Assembly: GCF_005860805.1 (NCBI RefSeq)
Contig: NZ_VCEJ01000005.1
Span: 806,001-870,000 of the forward strand
Reading direction: 5' to 3'
DNA: 64,000 bases
Source: Dyadobacter luticola
GTDB taxonomy: Bacteria; Bacteroidota; Bacteroidia; Cytophagales; Spirosomataceae
In this document: one piece after another, positions 33,806 to 42,950 of the stretch
Numbering within the stretch: position 1 is the stretch's first letter
How the letters are laid out: every line of letters begins with the position of its first letter
Position numbers and translations under genes: made by a program
Notes under the pieces: generated by a model
What the model saw: only the letters and a program-made list of their open reading frames with translations
Told to the model about the DNA's origin: nothing
Database searches by the model: none

Positions 33806-35515
33806 CTAGCTGAACCGGATCGTATGTTTAAATGGTGTGAAACCCGTCAGAAAAACTGTTGGAGCTTCCATCGCGGGCAGGGCGCCTCTCAATGCAACAT
33901 TCTTATGCAGCCCAAGTCCCGGCCCGAAGGAAATGGTACCGCCTCCAAAATTGTAGCTGCCGGTACCTTCTTTCAAAAGCCACGAATCTTTGGTGTTCTC
34001 AATTTTAGTGACGCCTTTTAACTCGCCGCCGGGTCGAAAAATCAGTTCCAGCGCCGCCGGGACACGCTCGGTGCCATTTGTCGTGATCTCAATTTCCATC
34101 CCATCGGACGTCTCTTTTATCATAACTTTGGTTTCCAGATGCTGCACTTCACTTTGCGGACGATCGGTACGCGGCATTTTCTCCCAGTCACCGTCGGCTG
34201 AAATTTTATCTTTGGCAATTGGTTGATAGTAAGGCCCATCCAGCTTTTGGATCAGCTCCCAGACATTACCATTTTGATTTAACTTTTCAAACTGAAACTG
34301 ACCTTTCCCAAAAAACGAAGACGCAAACCGCACGCCCTGCAAAACCGCCGAGCCTTTCATGAATGTAAACCAAACCGGATTGTTAGCGATCAATGTGCTG
34401 TCCCAATTATTCCGCCTGATCCGCACCAGTCCCGAATTAGGAAATGTTTTCACATAATTTAATAGCAGCGGCTTCTCACCCGGCAGGTTTTGCCATAATG
34501 TATTGTCTGTCAGAAGATAATCCAGGAATCCGCCCGTTTTCAGGCCAGCCGTTTTTTCAATGAGCTTGCACATGGCCGCGTACTCCCCATTCTGATCTTT
34601 GATGGCGAGATAGCGGTAGGGATAATAGTAATTTTCAAGCGTTCCGATCACCGCTTTATCCTGCCTGCCCGACGCATCGGTCACCACTTCACCATTCGGA
34701 TGCACATAGAACATGGTCATATCCAGGTTTTTCCGGACGTAATCCAACAGTTCCGGTTTTTTCACTCCCTTTGAAATGGTGATCAGCAGCCGGTCTGTCA
34801 GCGACGAATAGATGAATGTGCTTTTTTCATTGAACTGTCCATCCTTATCCATATCAATGTGCTCGCCGAGCCACTGCTCAATGCGGGCCACATATTTCGG
34901 GTTTGGCCAAAGCTCGTTCAATTTGGTCAGTGCCGCAGAAACCACCCAGCGGTGATTGGGCGTATGGATTCCCCCAACGCTCAATGCATCTCCGGCGCGC
35001 AGGAGGAATGTTTTCAGGTTTAGCAGCATCTTGTCCGCGCCTGGTGTACCTGATTTTTCAATCAATGTATAAGCCATCGCAAGCCTTTTTACCAAGAAAC
35101 CGGTATCAGGCGTCGAGTGAAAATTGGTTGATAGCAGGTCTATTGTACCGTCAGCATGCTGGGTTTTGACGAGGTACTTTGCCGCCAAATCCATATCTGC
35201 CAGCAAATCAGTCGATTTGTAAAATTTAGATGTCGGAGAAAAAAGCCCGCAGGCGCCCCACTGGATCAATGCTGCAGTACTATGCGGGTTCAGAATGTCG
35301 TAACCATCTTTCAATCCGCCCAGCGCCTGATCACCCTGGTTTTTAACCTGATACGATCTGAGCGAAGCGATTCCCAGATCATTTTGTGCGACGAGTGCAA
35401 CCAACCAATCGGGCATCGGGTCGACATAAAACTTAGGTAAAATAGCTGAAAATGAAACGGCTGGAATGCTGCAAAGGGCAAGGGCACTGGCGGAAACAAA
35501 CTCTCTTCTGTCCAT
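33806..35515 (-). CDS. Tat-exported alpha/alpha-toroid-like protein, function unknown
   Basis: I choose ATG 35515, giving 569 residues starting MDRREFVSASALALCSIPA, a twin-arginine-like export signal; the frame extends 28 codons upstream without good support. The body (about 30-400) is helix-rich with repeated WxxG/DxR segments as in alpha/alpha toroids of heparinase or polysaccharide-lyase type; the C-terminal part (about 400-569) is beta-rich. I see no diagnostic catalytic motif, so lyase activity is a guess. Neighbours (amidotransferase-like lipoprotein downstream, divergent membrane protein) do not settle the role. Confidence 0.55.
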   Translation of the reverse strand: MDRREFVSASALALCSIPAVSFSAILPKFYVDPMPDWLVALVAQNDLGIASLRSYQVKNQGDQALGGLKDGYDILNPHSTAALIQWGACGLFSPTSKFYKSTDLLADMDLAAKYLVKTQHADGTIDLLSTNFHSTPDTGFLVKRLAMAYTLIEKSGTPGADKMLLNLKTFLLRAGDALSVGGIHTPNHRWVVSAALTKLNELWPNPKYVARIEQWLGEHIDMDKDGQFNEKSTFIYSSLTDRLLITISKGVKKPELLDYVRKNLDMTMFYVHPNGEVVTDASGRQDKAVIGTLENYYYPYRYLAIKDQNGEYAAMCKLIEKTAGLKTGGFLDYLLTDNTLWQNLPGEKPLLLNYVKTFPNSGLVRIRRNNWDSTLIANNPVWFTFMKGSAVLQGVRFASSFFGKGQFQFEKLNQNGNVWELIQKLDGPYYQPIAKDKISADGDWEKMPRTDRPQSEVQHLETKVMIKETSDGMEIEITTNGTERVPAALELIFRPGGELKGVTKIENTKDSWLLKEGTGSYNFGGGTISFGPGLGLHKNVALRGALPAMEAPTVFLTGFTPFKHTIRFS

Positions 35516-35633
35516 GAAATTGCGGTTACTTACTAGGATAGAAAGAATGCCGTAGGATAAGAATACTTTACCTGATCGCTGGATATTATTTAAGTTCATG
35601 TATTAAACACTACCCACCACTTAATTTTTTGTC

Positions 35634-37091
35634 ATGAAAACGACTTTACTGCGCAACCTCAGTCTGGGGTATCTGCTACTGCCCAATGTTATTTTTTCAA
35701 TCGCATGGTTCAGGGTCCCCGTATCTGTTTGTCTAGTTATTGGGCTGATTTTCATGTATGTGCAGGGCTATGAGCGTGGCAAGAACCTGCAACCGGTACT
35801 CAAAGCGAAAGACCTGCTCAAATTCGCAGTCATCTCACTTTTGCTGGTAGCTTTCTCGGGCATCGGCGGCTTTTGTTTCCAGGCATTTGACTACTGGGCG
35901 CACAATTCCAAATATTACACGCTTTACAATCATTCGTGGCCGGTGCAGTTCAAAGAAAACAGCCGCTACGCCTGCCACTATTTCGGATTTTTTCTCGTTC
36001 CGGCGCTTATTTCCAAAATCTTGGGGGAATTGTCGGGGATAGCATTGTACCTCTGGGCTTCGATCGGCCTGTTTCTGGGCGTCTGCTGGGTTTTTATTTT
36101 TACCAACAAATCCTATATTTCCTTCGTCCTGTTTCTTTCTCTGGGTGGGATCGGACATTTATGCAAGGTGCTGCTGCTGCAAGCGATTGATCTGAATTAT
36201 CACGTCCCACCATTTTTTACCGAGATATGGCCGGTCATGTACCAGACCCAGTGGGCGCCTAACCAGCTAATTCCCATCATTATCGTGTCCTGCATTTTGT
36301 TTTACGACTTTGCCTACATGCAGCGACCGGAGCGCAGCTTCCTGGCCGTGATCGCGATTTTCATCTGGGGGATTTTTCCATCGATCGTGTTCGTATTTAT
36401 CTTCTCCATCCTGGTGCTGATGCGGTATGTGAAAAATCCCAAGGCCTTACTTTCTGCCCAAGCCATGATGAATGTACTGGTGCCCGCGCTGATTTTTATC
36501 CCGACGTTTTTTTATTTTCTGGCGGGCAAAAGTTCCGTTATTATGGGTTTTATCTGGCAGTTCGATCCGCTGAATGAAATCGCATTTCACTATTTCTTTG
36601 GCGTGGTAGTGGATCTGATCGTTTTGGTAGGTCTTGTCCTGATTTTGGACTTGCACAAAAGCCGCTATCGCAACATTATATATATCCTTTTTACGCTGCT
36701 GATTTTGATCTCTCTGGTGCGGATGGGTAAGTGGAATGATTGGTTTTTACGTGGCAGTACACCGATCCTGACCTTGTTATCCCTATTTATCCTGCACCGT
36801 TTTTCGGCCTGGGCGAAGGAGCGGCCCGATTGGTATAAGATGAAAATGGCCTATCCGATCCTGATTTTTCTTTTCATGGGTTCAGTCGTGCCTATCTCAC
36901 ACATTACCAGGGCTATGCAGCAAAACCTGATTACGGAATTGCTTTTTCCGGACATTGTGGATTTTGTCCCCTATCCTTATAATAAGTTTGAAGACTTTTA
37001 TCAAATGGGCAAATCCATTTATTCCGAACAAGAAGCCAACCAGTTTCTCGGCGAGCAGGGTTCGTTTTATGAGCTTTATTTATCGAGGTAA
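35634..37091 (+). CDS. Polytopic membrane protein, function unknown
   Basis: 485 residues with about 11-12 hydrophobic helices (for example residues 15-45, 62-82, 115-140, 145-165, 210-225, 235-262, 275-305, 318-345, 350-370, 375-395). No catalytic motif recognised. The layout is like GT-C-fold or O-antigen-type membrane enzymes, but the conserved acidic loop of those families is not obvious. Divergent from the toroid-like gene and convergent with the amidase gene (8-base gap). Confidence 0.6.
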   Translation: MKTTLLRNLSLGYLLLPNVIFSIAWFRVPVSVCLVIGLIFMYVQGYERGKNLQPVLKAKDLLKFAVISLLLVAFSGIGGFCFQAFDYWAHNSKYYTLYNHSWPVQFKENSRYACHYFGFFLVPALISKILGELSGIALYLWASIGLFLGVCWVFIFTNKSYISFVLFLSLGGIGHLCKVLLLQAIDLNYHVPPFFTEIWPVMYQTQWAPNQLIPIIIVSCILFYDFAYMQRPERSFLAVIAIFIWGIFPSIVFVFIFSILVLMRYVKNPKALLSAQAMMNVLVPALIFIPTFFYFLAGKSSVIMGFIWQFDPLNEIAFHYFFGVVVDLIVLVGLVLILDLHKSRYRNIIYILFTLLILISLVRMGKWNDWFLRGSTPILTLLSLFILHRFSAWAKERPDWYKMKMAYPILIFLFMGSVVPISHITRAMQQNLITELLFPDIVDFVPYPYNKFEDFYQMGKSIYSEQEANQFLGEQGSFYELYLSR

Positions 37092-37099
37092 CTACTTCG

Positions 37100-38707
37100 T
37101 TATTCTTCTTTTCGCTCGATCGTTTTAAGGAATTTCGGTGCTACCCGGTTTTTCGAAACTTGCTCGTAGGCGTAAGCTATGCCGATCAGCGCCGGTTCGC
37201 TGTATGCTTTTCCCAAAAATGAAATCCCGACGGGCAGCTCGCTCAGGTTTCCCATGGGTAGTGTGATTGACGGAAAACCCGACACGGCAGCGGGGCCGTA
37301 AGCGCCGTAGCCTGTCCAGAAATCGCCATTTATCGGGTCAATGCACCAGGGTGCGCCGGTAGCCGGGCCGCAAAGTGCGTCCAGTTTTTCTTTTTCAAAA
37401 AGCGTATTGAGTAGCTCTTCTACATGGGTTATTTTTCCCAAAGCCGCTTTATAATCAGCACTTTCCAGGTCTTTTCTGGCCTGGGAAGTTTCAAATAACT
37501 CCTGCTTGAAATCCGGCATCGCCTTCGCCTCATTGCTGGAATTGAATGCAATCAGACCTTCCAGCGACTTGATCTTTGCATTGGATTTGGACAAATATTG
37601 GTTGACGCCATCTTTAAACTCGAACTCCAATAATGCTGATTCCGCACCGTCGGTTTGCTGGGTTTTCATATAATCTACTTCCACGATGGTCGCGCCCTGG
37701 CTGCGCAGCTGGTCGAGCGCCTTTTTGAGTAGCGCGTCGATGCCCTCGTGGTCTTTGAGAAATTTCGGGTCAATACCGATGCGCTTTCCTTTTAAAGCAT
37801 TAGTATCCAGGAATTTTGTGAAATCTGTTGGGGTCGGTTCTTTGCTGGTATGTCTCGCAGGATCAGCAGGATCGGTGCCCGTCATAATCCCTAGCAATGC
37901 CGCTGCATCTGCAACCGTCCTGCCAAAAGGTCCTGCCGTATCCTGGGTTTTTGAAATCGGTATAATCCCCGACCGGCTCACGAGGCCCACCGTCGGCTTA
38001 ATGCCTACGACACCATTCATAGAAGCCGGGCAGGCAATCGAACCATTTGTTTCCGTACCCACCGCGACGGCACATAAGTTGGCCGCCACCGCTACCGCCG
38101 AGCCGGAACTCGATCCGCAGGGGGAACGATCAAGCACATACGGATTTTTCGTTTGTCCGCCACGGCTGCTCCACCCGCTGGATGATCTCGTCGAGCGAAA
38201 GTTGGCCCACTCGCTCAGATTAGCTTTTCCAATGATAACTGCACCTGCGTCCCGCATTTTTTGCACAACAAATGCATCTTTGGAAGCAATGTTGCCCGCC
38301 AGCGCAATTGAGCCGGCCGTAGTTTGCATCTTGTCGGCGGTGTCAATGTTGTCTTTAATGATGATTGGGATGCCGTGCATCGGGCCGTGCACCTTACCGT
38401 TTTTTCTTTCCTGATCGAGCGTTTCGGCAATGCTGATGGCGTCGGGGTTAGTTTCGATGATCGCGTGCAGCTGCGGGCCGTTTTTATCCAACGTCTCAAT
38501 TTGGTCGAGGTAAAATTGTGTCAGTTGTTTGGAGGTCAGCGAGCCGCTTTTCATTCTTTTCTGTATCTCGGCAACCGATATTTCCAGTAAGTCCGATCCT
38601 TCGCTGGCAGCCTTGTTGCCCGCGCCGGGCTTGCAGGAAAAATTTGAAAATGCGACGTAAGAGAGGCTCGTAGCAGAAGCTAGCTGGATAAAATTTCTTC
38701 TTTTCAT
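37100..38707 (-). CDS. Amidase (amidase signature family)
   Basis: 535-residue amidase-signature hydrolase. The Ser-cisSer-Lys triad is visible: Lys about 118 in IIIKDNIDT, the GSSSGSA loop (about 198-204) and the nucleophile Ser in ETNGSIACPAS (about 217-227). Signal-like N-terminus with a possible lipobox at FSNFSC (Cys about 25), preceded by a weak RR motif. Closest in style to glutamyl-tRNA amidotransferase-like or peptide amidases; substrate unknown. A DNA stretch of 265 bases separates it from the next divergent small gene. Confidence 0.9.
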   Translation of the reverse strand: MKRRNFIQLASATSLSYVAFSNFSCKPGAGNKAASEGSDLLEISVAEIQKRMKSGSLTSKQLTQFYLDQIETLDKNGPQLHAIIETNPDAISIAETLDQERKNGKVHGPMHGIPIIIKDNIDTADKMQTTAGSIALAGNIASKDAFVVQKMRDAGAVIIGKANLSEWANFRSTRSSSGWSSRGGQTKNPYVLDRSPCGSSSGSAVAVAANLCAVAVGTETNGSIACPASMNGVVGIKPTVGLVSRSGIIPISKTQDTAGPFGRTVADAAALLGIMTGTDPADPARHTSKEPTPTDFTKFLDTNALKGKRIGIDPKFLKDHEGIDALLKKALDQLRSQGATIVEVDYMKTQQTDGAESALLEFEFKDGVNQYLSKSNAKIKSLEGLIAFNSSNEAKAMPDFKQELFETSQARKDLESADYKAALGKITHVEELLNTLFEKEKLDALCGPATGAPWCIDPINGDFWTGYGAYGPAAVSGFPSITLPMGNLSELPVGISFLGKAYSEPALIGIAYAYEQVSKNRVAPKFLKTIERKEE

Positions 38708-38910
38708 GATAAGGGCTAAATGCGGTGCAGATGCAATATAAGCAACATTTGCACTGGTTGGACGACAGGTTTTGTATCCGCTACAACCATTTCATGCTAA
38801 GAAATGCAACATTTATGTCAAGATAATAGAATGCCTACGACAAAATCTGACAACCGTGTAGTTATTTATCTATAAATCAGACAAATAAATAATTAAATTG
38901 TACTATTTAT

Positions 38911-38940
38911 TTTGGTGGCATGATTATTTATTTAACTTTG
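38911..38940 (+). promoter_or_regulatory. Putative promoter (TTTG-N18-TAACTTTG) of the 61-residue membrane protein gene
   Basis: TTTG at 38911-38914 and TAACTTTG at 38933-38940, separated by 18 bases, slightly short of the Bacteroidota consensus 19-21. The start codon is 33 bases downstream of the -7 box. Confidence 0.6.
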
Positions 38941-38972
38941 CCAATGAAAATTATAACCTAAATAATTCACAT

Positions 38973-39158
38973 ATGAGCTTCCTACCAAAAATGGTGTACT
39001 ACTGCGGGAAGTTTTTCTTTGCAATGATCCTTTTCGTTGCGATGATAATTTCGACAATCATTTCACTTCCTTTTATAGGTGTGGGATTGATCAAGGATGC
39101 GATGACATTGCATCTTGAACCAACTGATCAGAATACTTCTTTTGAACATTATAGCTAA
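38973..39158 (+). CDS. Small membrane protein (61 residues)
   Basis: Start ATG 38973 (MSFLPKMVYYCG); the frame begins 25 codons earlier, but those lie over the predicted promoter. One hydrophobic segment, possibly a helical hairpin, at about residues 12-43 (FFFAMILFVAMIISTIISLP, then GVGLI), with a short polar tail. No family recognised. It has a good promoter upstream and an intrinsic terminator downstream, supporting a real one-gene transcript. Confidence 0.6.
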   Translation: MSFLPKMVYYCGKFFFAMILFVAMIISTIISLPFIGVGLIKDAMTLHLEPTDQNTSFEHYS

Positions 39159-39180
39159 TGTGAAAGAACGCAGGGAGGAT

Positions 39181-39217
39181 AAAGGGTGCCAGCCGGGAGG
39201 TTAGCACCTTTTTTTAT
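39181..39217 (+). terminator. Intrinsic terminator after the small membrane protein
   Basis: AAAGGGTGC (39181-39189) pairs with GCACCTTTT (39204-39212) through one G-U pair and is followed by a T-run. Confidence 0.75.
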
Positions 39218-39311
39218 TTTCAGGCGGTCAACTTTTTATCCGTATCCTTTTAACCAAGGTCAATTCGTTGAAATGGCGTAATTTTCGCCCCGGATTCAAT
39301 AAAATACCTTC

Positions 39312-40301
39312 ATGATTCAAGTGCCTGCCCCAGTCAAAATTGCTTTCCTATTGTTTATCAGTGGCTTTGTAAACTACGTTACTGCACAGGACAAACGCTA
39401 TGTATATGAGAAGGGCATGATGGGCTCGCCGTTCAAACTGATTTTTTATACTTCCAGTGATTCCATCGCCGATCTAGCCGCAAAAAAAGCTTTTGACCGG
39501 GTGGCTGAGCTCAATGAGATCATGAGCGATTATCGCGACGGTAGTGAAATCAACCGGGCTTCGGCGCAGTCGGGTAGTGGAAAGTGGATCAAAGTGAGCA
39601 AAGATCTCTTCGATATTCTGGCGGTTTCTCAGGATATCAGTGCTAAAACCGATGGTGCTTTTGACGCAACCATGGGTCCGCTTGTGCAAATGTGGCGGCA
39701 TGCAACCCGCAAAGGCATTTTTCCTACTGAAACTGAAATCCGCGAAGCGAAAAGTAAAACCGGCTACACCAAGCTGAAAATGGATAAATCGACGCAGTCA
39801 ATCTTACTTACTCAAAAGGGAATGCGGCTGGATATCGGCGGTCTCGGCAAAGGTTATGCTGCCGAAGAATCGCTCAAAGAATTGAAAAAAATGGGCATCA
39901 CTTCTGCCATGATGGACGCTGGCGGAAAAATCGTGCTCCTTAACCCGCCGCCGGGCGAGGAAGGCTGGAATATAACGGTATCAAATGGCAGCGATTCGTT
40001 GAAAACCATGAAGTTGCATAATGTTGGCCTCGCTACCTCCGGCCCGACTTACCGCTTCATGGAGTACAAAGGTGTCCGCTATTCCCACATTGTTGATCCA
40101 AAAACCGGCATCGGCCTGCTCTTTCACGTCCGCACCACTGTCATCTCCCCCGACGGCACCGTAGCCGACGCGCTGGCCACTGCTTTCAGTGTGGCTGGAA
40201 TAAAAAAGAGTAAAATCTATCTTCATTCGTTCCCTAAAAGTAGGGTCTGGCTGGTGGAGAAGCAAGGCGAGAAAATCGCCGAGTGGAACATGCTCGAATA
40301 A
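39312..40301 (+). CDS. apbE: FAD:protein FMN transferase (ApbE)
   Basis: Exported flavin transferase that covalently attaches FMN to threonines of flavoproteins (for example Na+-NQR subunits). 329 residues with a signal-type N-terminus (about 8-25). Family motifs: SDYRDGSEINR (about 70-80), DIGGLGKGYAAE (about 176-187), MMDAGGKIVLL (about 201-211) and YSHIVDPKTG (about 260-269). No flavoprotein partner lies nearby. A possible TetR operator zone and the TetR gene follow. Confidence 0.93.
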   Translation: MIQVPAPVKIAFLLFISGFVNYVTAQDKRYVYEKGMMGSPFKLIFYTSSDSIADLAAKKAFDRVAELNEIMSDYRDGSEINRASAQSGSGKWIKVSKDLFDILAVSQDISAKTDGAFDATMGPLVQMWRHATRKGIFPTETEIREAKSKTGYTKLKMDKSTQSILLTQKGMRLDIGGLGKGYAAEESLKELKKMGITSAMMDAGGKIVLLNPPPGEEGWNITVSNGSDSLKTMKLHNVGLATSGPTYRFMEYKGVRYSHIVDPKTGIGLLFHVRTTVISPDGTVADALATAFSVAGIKKSKIYLHSFPKSRVWLVEKQGEKIAEWNMLE

Positions 40302-40356
40302 CCCCTGATTGCTAGGCACAATACATTGAATAGGATAATTTTTTTATAAAATTCAA

Positions 40357-40411
40357 TCAAACGAACATTTTAAACATTCGTTTAAACTAATCATTTAAAA
40401 CGTTTGTTCGT
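40357..40411. promoter_or_regulatory. Putative TetR operator repeats upstream of the TetR gene
   Basis: AAACGAA (40359-40365) and TTCGTTT (40377-40383) form an inverted repeat with an 11-base spacer, with AAACGTTT (40398-40405) and GTTCGT (40406-40411) just beyond. The cluster lies 80-130 bases before the TetR start, as expected for an autoregulatory operator. Confidence 0.45.
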
Positions 40412-40490
40412 CTCTGTAAGAATGATAATCTTTGGGTAATAAATCGAACCTGCCGTTGTCGTTCAAGTACTTAACCTAACAGTCAGAGAA

Positions 40491-41105
40491 GTGAAGTGCG
40501 TTTCAGAAAAAAGCGAAGACAAGATCAGAGAGGCGGCCAAGCGGGTTTTTCTTAAAAAGGGGTATGATGGCACCACGTCACGCGACATTGCGAACGAAGC
40601 CGACATGAACATTGCCCTGACGAATTATTATTTCAGAAGTAAGGAAAAGTTGTTCATCGAGATTTTTAAAGATTTGATGGGCCTTTATTTCCAGAGCGTA
40701 ATCGATATCCTGAATAAGCCGGTGGATATTAAAACCAAGATTTCTGAGGTAATCGAAAATAATTATCAGATGATGAAACAGGAGCCGGACCTGGTGATTT
40801 TCATCATGAACGAAATACACAAAGTGCCGGAGAGGCTTTTGTTGAAAATACCTCTCTACCAACAATTTAAGTCAACATTGTTTAGCCAGCAGCTCGAAGC
40901 CGGGATCAAAAAAGGTACGTTGCGTCCTATCCGGATAGAAAGTATCTTACCCTTAATGACCAGCTGTATTGAATTTCTTTTCCTTGGAAAAGGTATTCAT
41001 CAACAGGTGTTCAATATGTCGGATACGGATTTTCAGGAATTCGCGGAAAGTCATAAAGAGCATGTGAAGGCGATGATTTGTAATTACCTGATCCTTGCGG
41101 ACTGA
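40491..41105 (+). CDS. TetR-family transcriptional regulator
   Basis: 204-residue TetR/AcrR-type DNA-binding regulator. The N-terminal helix-turn-helix is at about residues 10-55, with GTTSRDIANEADMNIALTNY (about 24-43) and YYFRSKEKLF; the C-terminal all-alpha domain would bind a small ligand and dimerise. The start is GTG at 40491; no nearby in-frame ATG. It precedes the sphingolipid operon by 633 bases. AT-rich repeats on both sides suggest that it controls both itself and that operon. Confidence 0.88.
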   Translation: MKCVSEKSEDKIREAAKRVFLKKGYDGTTSRDIANEADMNIALTNYYFRSKEKLFIEIFKDLMGLYFQSVIDILNKPVDIKTKISEVIENNYQMMKQEPDLVIFIMNEIHKVPERLLLKIPLYQQFKSTLFSQQLEAGIKKGTLRPIRIESILPLMTSCIEFLFLGKGIHQQVFNMSDTDFQEFAESHKEHVKAMICNYLILAD

Positions 41106-41122
41106 TTTTTTTTCAAAAAGTG

Positions 41123-41155
41123 TTAATCAAACATTTAAAATAAACATTTATTTGA
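41123..41155. promoter_or_regulatory. Putative second TetR operator-like repeat
   Basis: AATCAAAC followed by ATTTAAAATAAACATTTATTTGA resembles the repeat cluster before the TetR gene (shared AATCAAAC and AAACATT elements), with an imperfect TCAAA/TTTGA dyad. It lies just after the TetR stop, at the head of the leader of the sphingolipid operon. Confidence 0.35.
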
Positions 41156-41655
41156 GCCGACCGTCATTCATCACGGATGACAACCGTCAGTAAAAAATGA
41201 AATTGGAATACAATGTCTGCCGGTCGATATTCATCAATGTTTAATACAAAATCAGGCTGAATGTTGATTGCGTAAAGAAGGCCAGAATTTAAGCAGGTGG
41301 CATACTATTTTGAACTGCAAGTAACTGCCTCTATATAGATCAGACCTCGCAGAATTTACTTTACAATCGCTTGTCATTCAATTTGTTTTGAATTACGTTT
41401 TGCAGGTGGCCGTTTTGGGCGATGGTCACATTTCAGGGCAGGAAGTTCGAACACAATATGATTACAAAAGGCAAAGTGATTTTTTACAGTTGCAGGCCGA
41501 AAAAAGAAGCTGAGATTTTAATGGCTTTTTAACGGTAAAATACAAAACGATTGCACGATTTTTTGAACTAGTGGAACTTGAATGCGGTTTCATTTACACT
41601 CACGATCCTAAAAGTATTTAACATGAAAAATAACTACTTCAATACCAATTAATAA

Positions 41656-41688
41656 GCCTGATATCTTCTGATCAGGCCGCAGCCTGAT
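41656..41688 (+). promoter_or_regulatory. Mutually exclusive hairpins in the sphingolipid operon leader
   Basis: GCCTGAT (41656-41662), ATCAGGC (41671-41677) and GCCTGAT (41682-41688). The middle copy can pair with either flank, giving loops of 8 or 4 bases. A nine-codon open frame ends 4 bases before the first copy. The layout is like an attenuator or a translation-coupled switch, although no T-run follows. Confidence 0.4.
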
Positions 41689-41738
41689 GCCACCCGGCAC
41701 CCCAATAAAGAAGCTGTTGATTCTGACATTAATTAATT

Positions 41739-42950
41739 ATGGGTAAAAAATTAAAAAAACGCGTCGCGGAGTTCAGAGACCCCGATGAGGCAAGAGCGAA
41801 AGGAGTCTATCCATTCTTCAGACCAATCGAATCCGGACAGGATACCGAGGTCATTATTAACGGGAAGCCGGTCCTGATGTTCGGATCCAATTCCTATCTG
41901 GGACTCACTTCTCATCCTTACATTATCGAGGCTTCCCAAAGGGCGGTCCAAAAATACGGCACAGGATGCGCCGGCTCCCGTTTTCTGAACGGAACGCTGG
42001 ACATTCACGAAGAGCTGGAAGCACGGCTCGCCAAGTTTGTCGGCAAGCAGGATGCGATCCTTTACAGCACAGGATACCAGGCTAACTTGGGTGCATTGTC
42101 TTGTCTGACAGGCCGTAACGATTACCTGATCCTCGACGAAAGCGACCACGCTTCGATCATCGATGGCAGCCGTCTTTCATTTTCCAAAGTGATCAAGTAC
42201 GCGCACAATGATATGAACGACCTTCGCAAAAAGCTGAGCATGTTGCCGGCCGATGCGGACAAGCTGATCGCTACCGACGGTATTTTCAGCATGGAAGGGG
42301 ATATCGTGAATTTGCCCGAACTGAATGCAATCGCAGCAGAATATGATGCTACTGTTTTGGTGGACGATGCGCATAGTCTTGGCGTGATCGGTGAAAAAGG
42401 TGCAGGAACTGCTTCCTATTTTGGGTTAACCGACTCGACGGACCTGATCATGGGAACATTTAGCAAGTCGCTGGCTTCCCTGGGCGGATTTATCGCTGGC
42501 GACGCCGATGTGATCGATTATATGAAACACCGCGCACGCTCGCTGATGTTCAGCGCAAGTATGACACCGGCATCCGTCGGAAGTACATTAGCGGCACTGG
42601 ATATCATTGAGTCTGAGCCATATCACATGGAGCGTCTCTGGGCAAATACAAGATATGCCAAAGAGCTTTTGCTGGTCAACGGTTTTGATTTGGGCCGCAC
42701 CGAAAGTCCGATTCTGCCGCTTTATATCCGCGACAATGAGAAGACTTTCATCATGACGAAACGTTTGCAGGACGACGGGATTTTTGTGAATCCGGTGGTT
42801 TCTCCGGGTGTTCGTCCCGAGCAGTCTTTGATACGCTTTTCTTTAATGGCTACACACACATTCAGTCAGATAGAAGAAGCAGTTGACAAAATGGCCCGCG
42901 TGTACCGCGAGGTTTGTCCGGAAGCGATCAGAGAAAGACAACAGCTATGA
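41739..42950 (+). CDS. spt: Serine palmitoyltransferase-like alpha-oxoamine synthase
   Basis: PLP enzyme condensing L-serine with a fatty acyl-CoA/ACP to 3-ketosphinganine, the committed step to sphingolipids. 403 residues. Motifs: FGSNSYLGL (about 48-56), GTGCAGSRFLNGT (about 74-86), VDDAHSLGV (Asp about 210) and the PLP-lysine in GTFSKSLASLGG (Lys about 243). 2-Amino-3-ketobutyrate ligase and 8-amino-7-oxononanoate synthase share the fold; the neighbours (ceramide N-acyltransferase-like and reductase-like genes) favour serine palmitoyltransferase. The next gene overlaps by ATGA. Confidence 0.87.
   Translation: MGKKLKKRVAEFRDPDEARAKGVYPFFRPIESGQDTEVIINGKPVLMFGSNSYLGLTSHPYIIEASQRAVQKYGTGCAGSRFLNGTLDIHEELEARLAKFVGKQDAILYSTGYQANLGALSCLTGRNDYLILDESDHASIIDGSRLSFSKVIKYAHNDMNDLRKKLSMLPADADKLIATDGIFSMEGDIVNLPELNAIAAEYDATVLVDDAHSLGVIGEKGAGTASYFGLTDSTDLIMGTFSKSLASLGGFIAGDADVIDYMKHRARSLMFSASMTPASVGSTLAALDIIESEPYHMERLWANTRYAKELLLVNGFDLGRTESPILPLYIRDNEKTFIMTKRLQDDGIFVNPVVSPGVRPEQSLIRFSLMATHTFSQIEEAVDKMARVYREVCPEAIRERQQL

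Larger units (their letters stand above)
41106..41738 (+). other. Long non-coding leader before the sphingolipid operon
   Basis: 633 bases without a convincing gene. It holds the operator-like repeat at 41123-41155, a weak promoter candidate (TTG 41371-41373, 20-base spacer, TACGTTTTG 41394-41402), a 36-codon frame at 41422-41532 of doubtful coding value, a nine-codon frame MKNNYFNTN at 41623-41652, and alternative hairpins at 41656-41688. No tRNA or known riboswitch recognised. Confidence 0.5.

Noticed and set aside
41422..41532. A 36-codon frame in the leader of the sphingolipid operon, as a small gene.
   Set aside because: No family, no start signal and low complexity; mentioned in the leader entry only.
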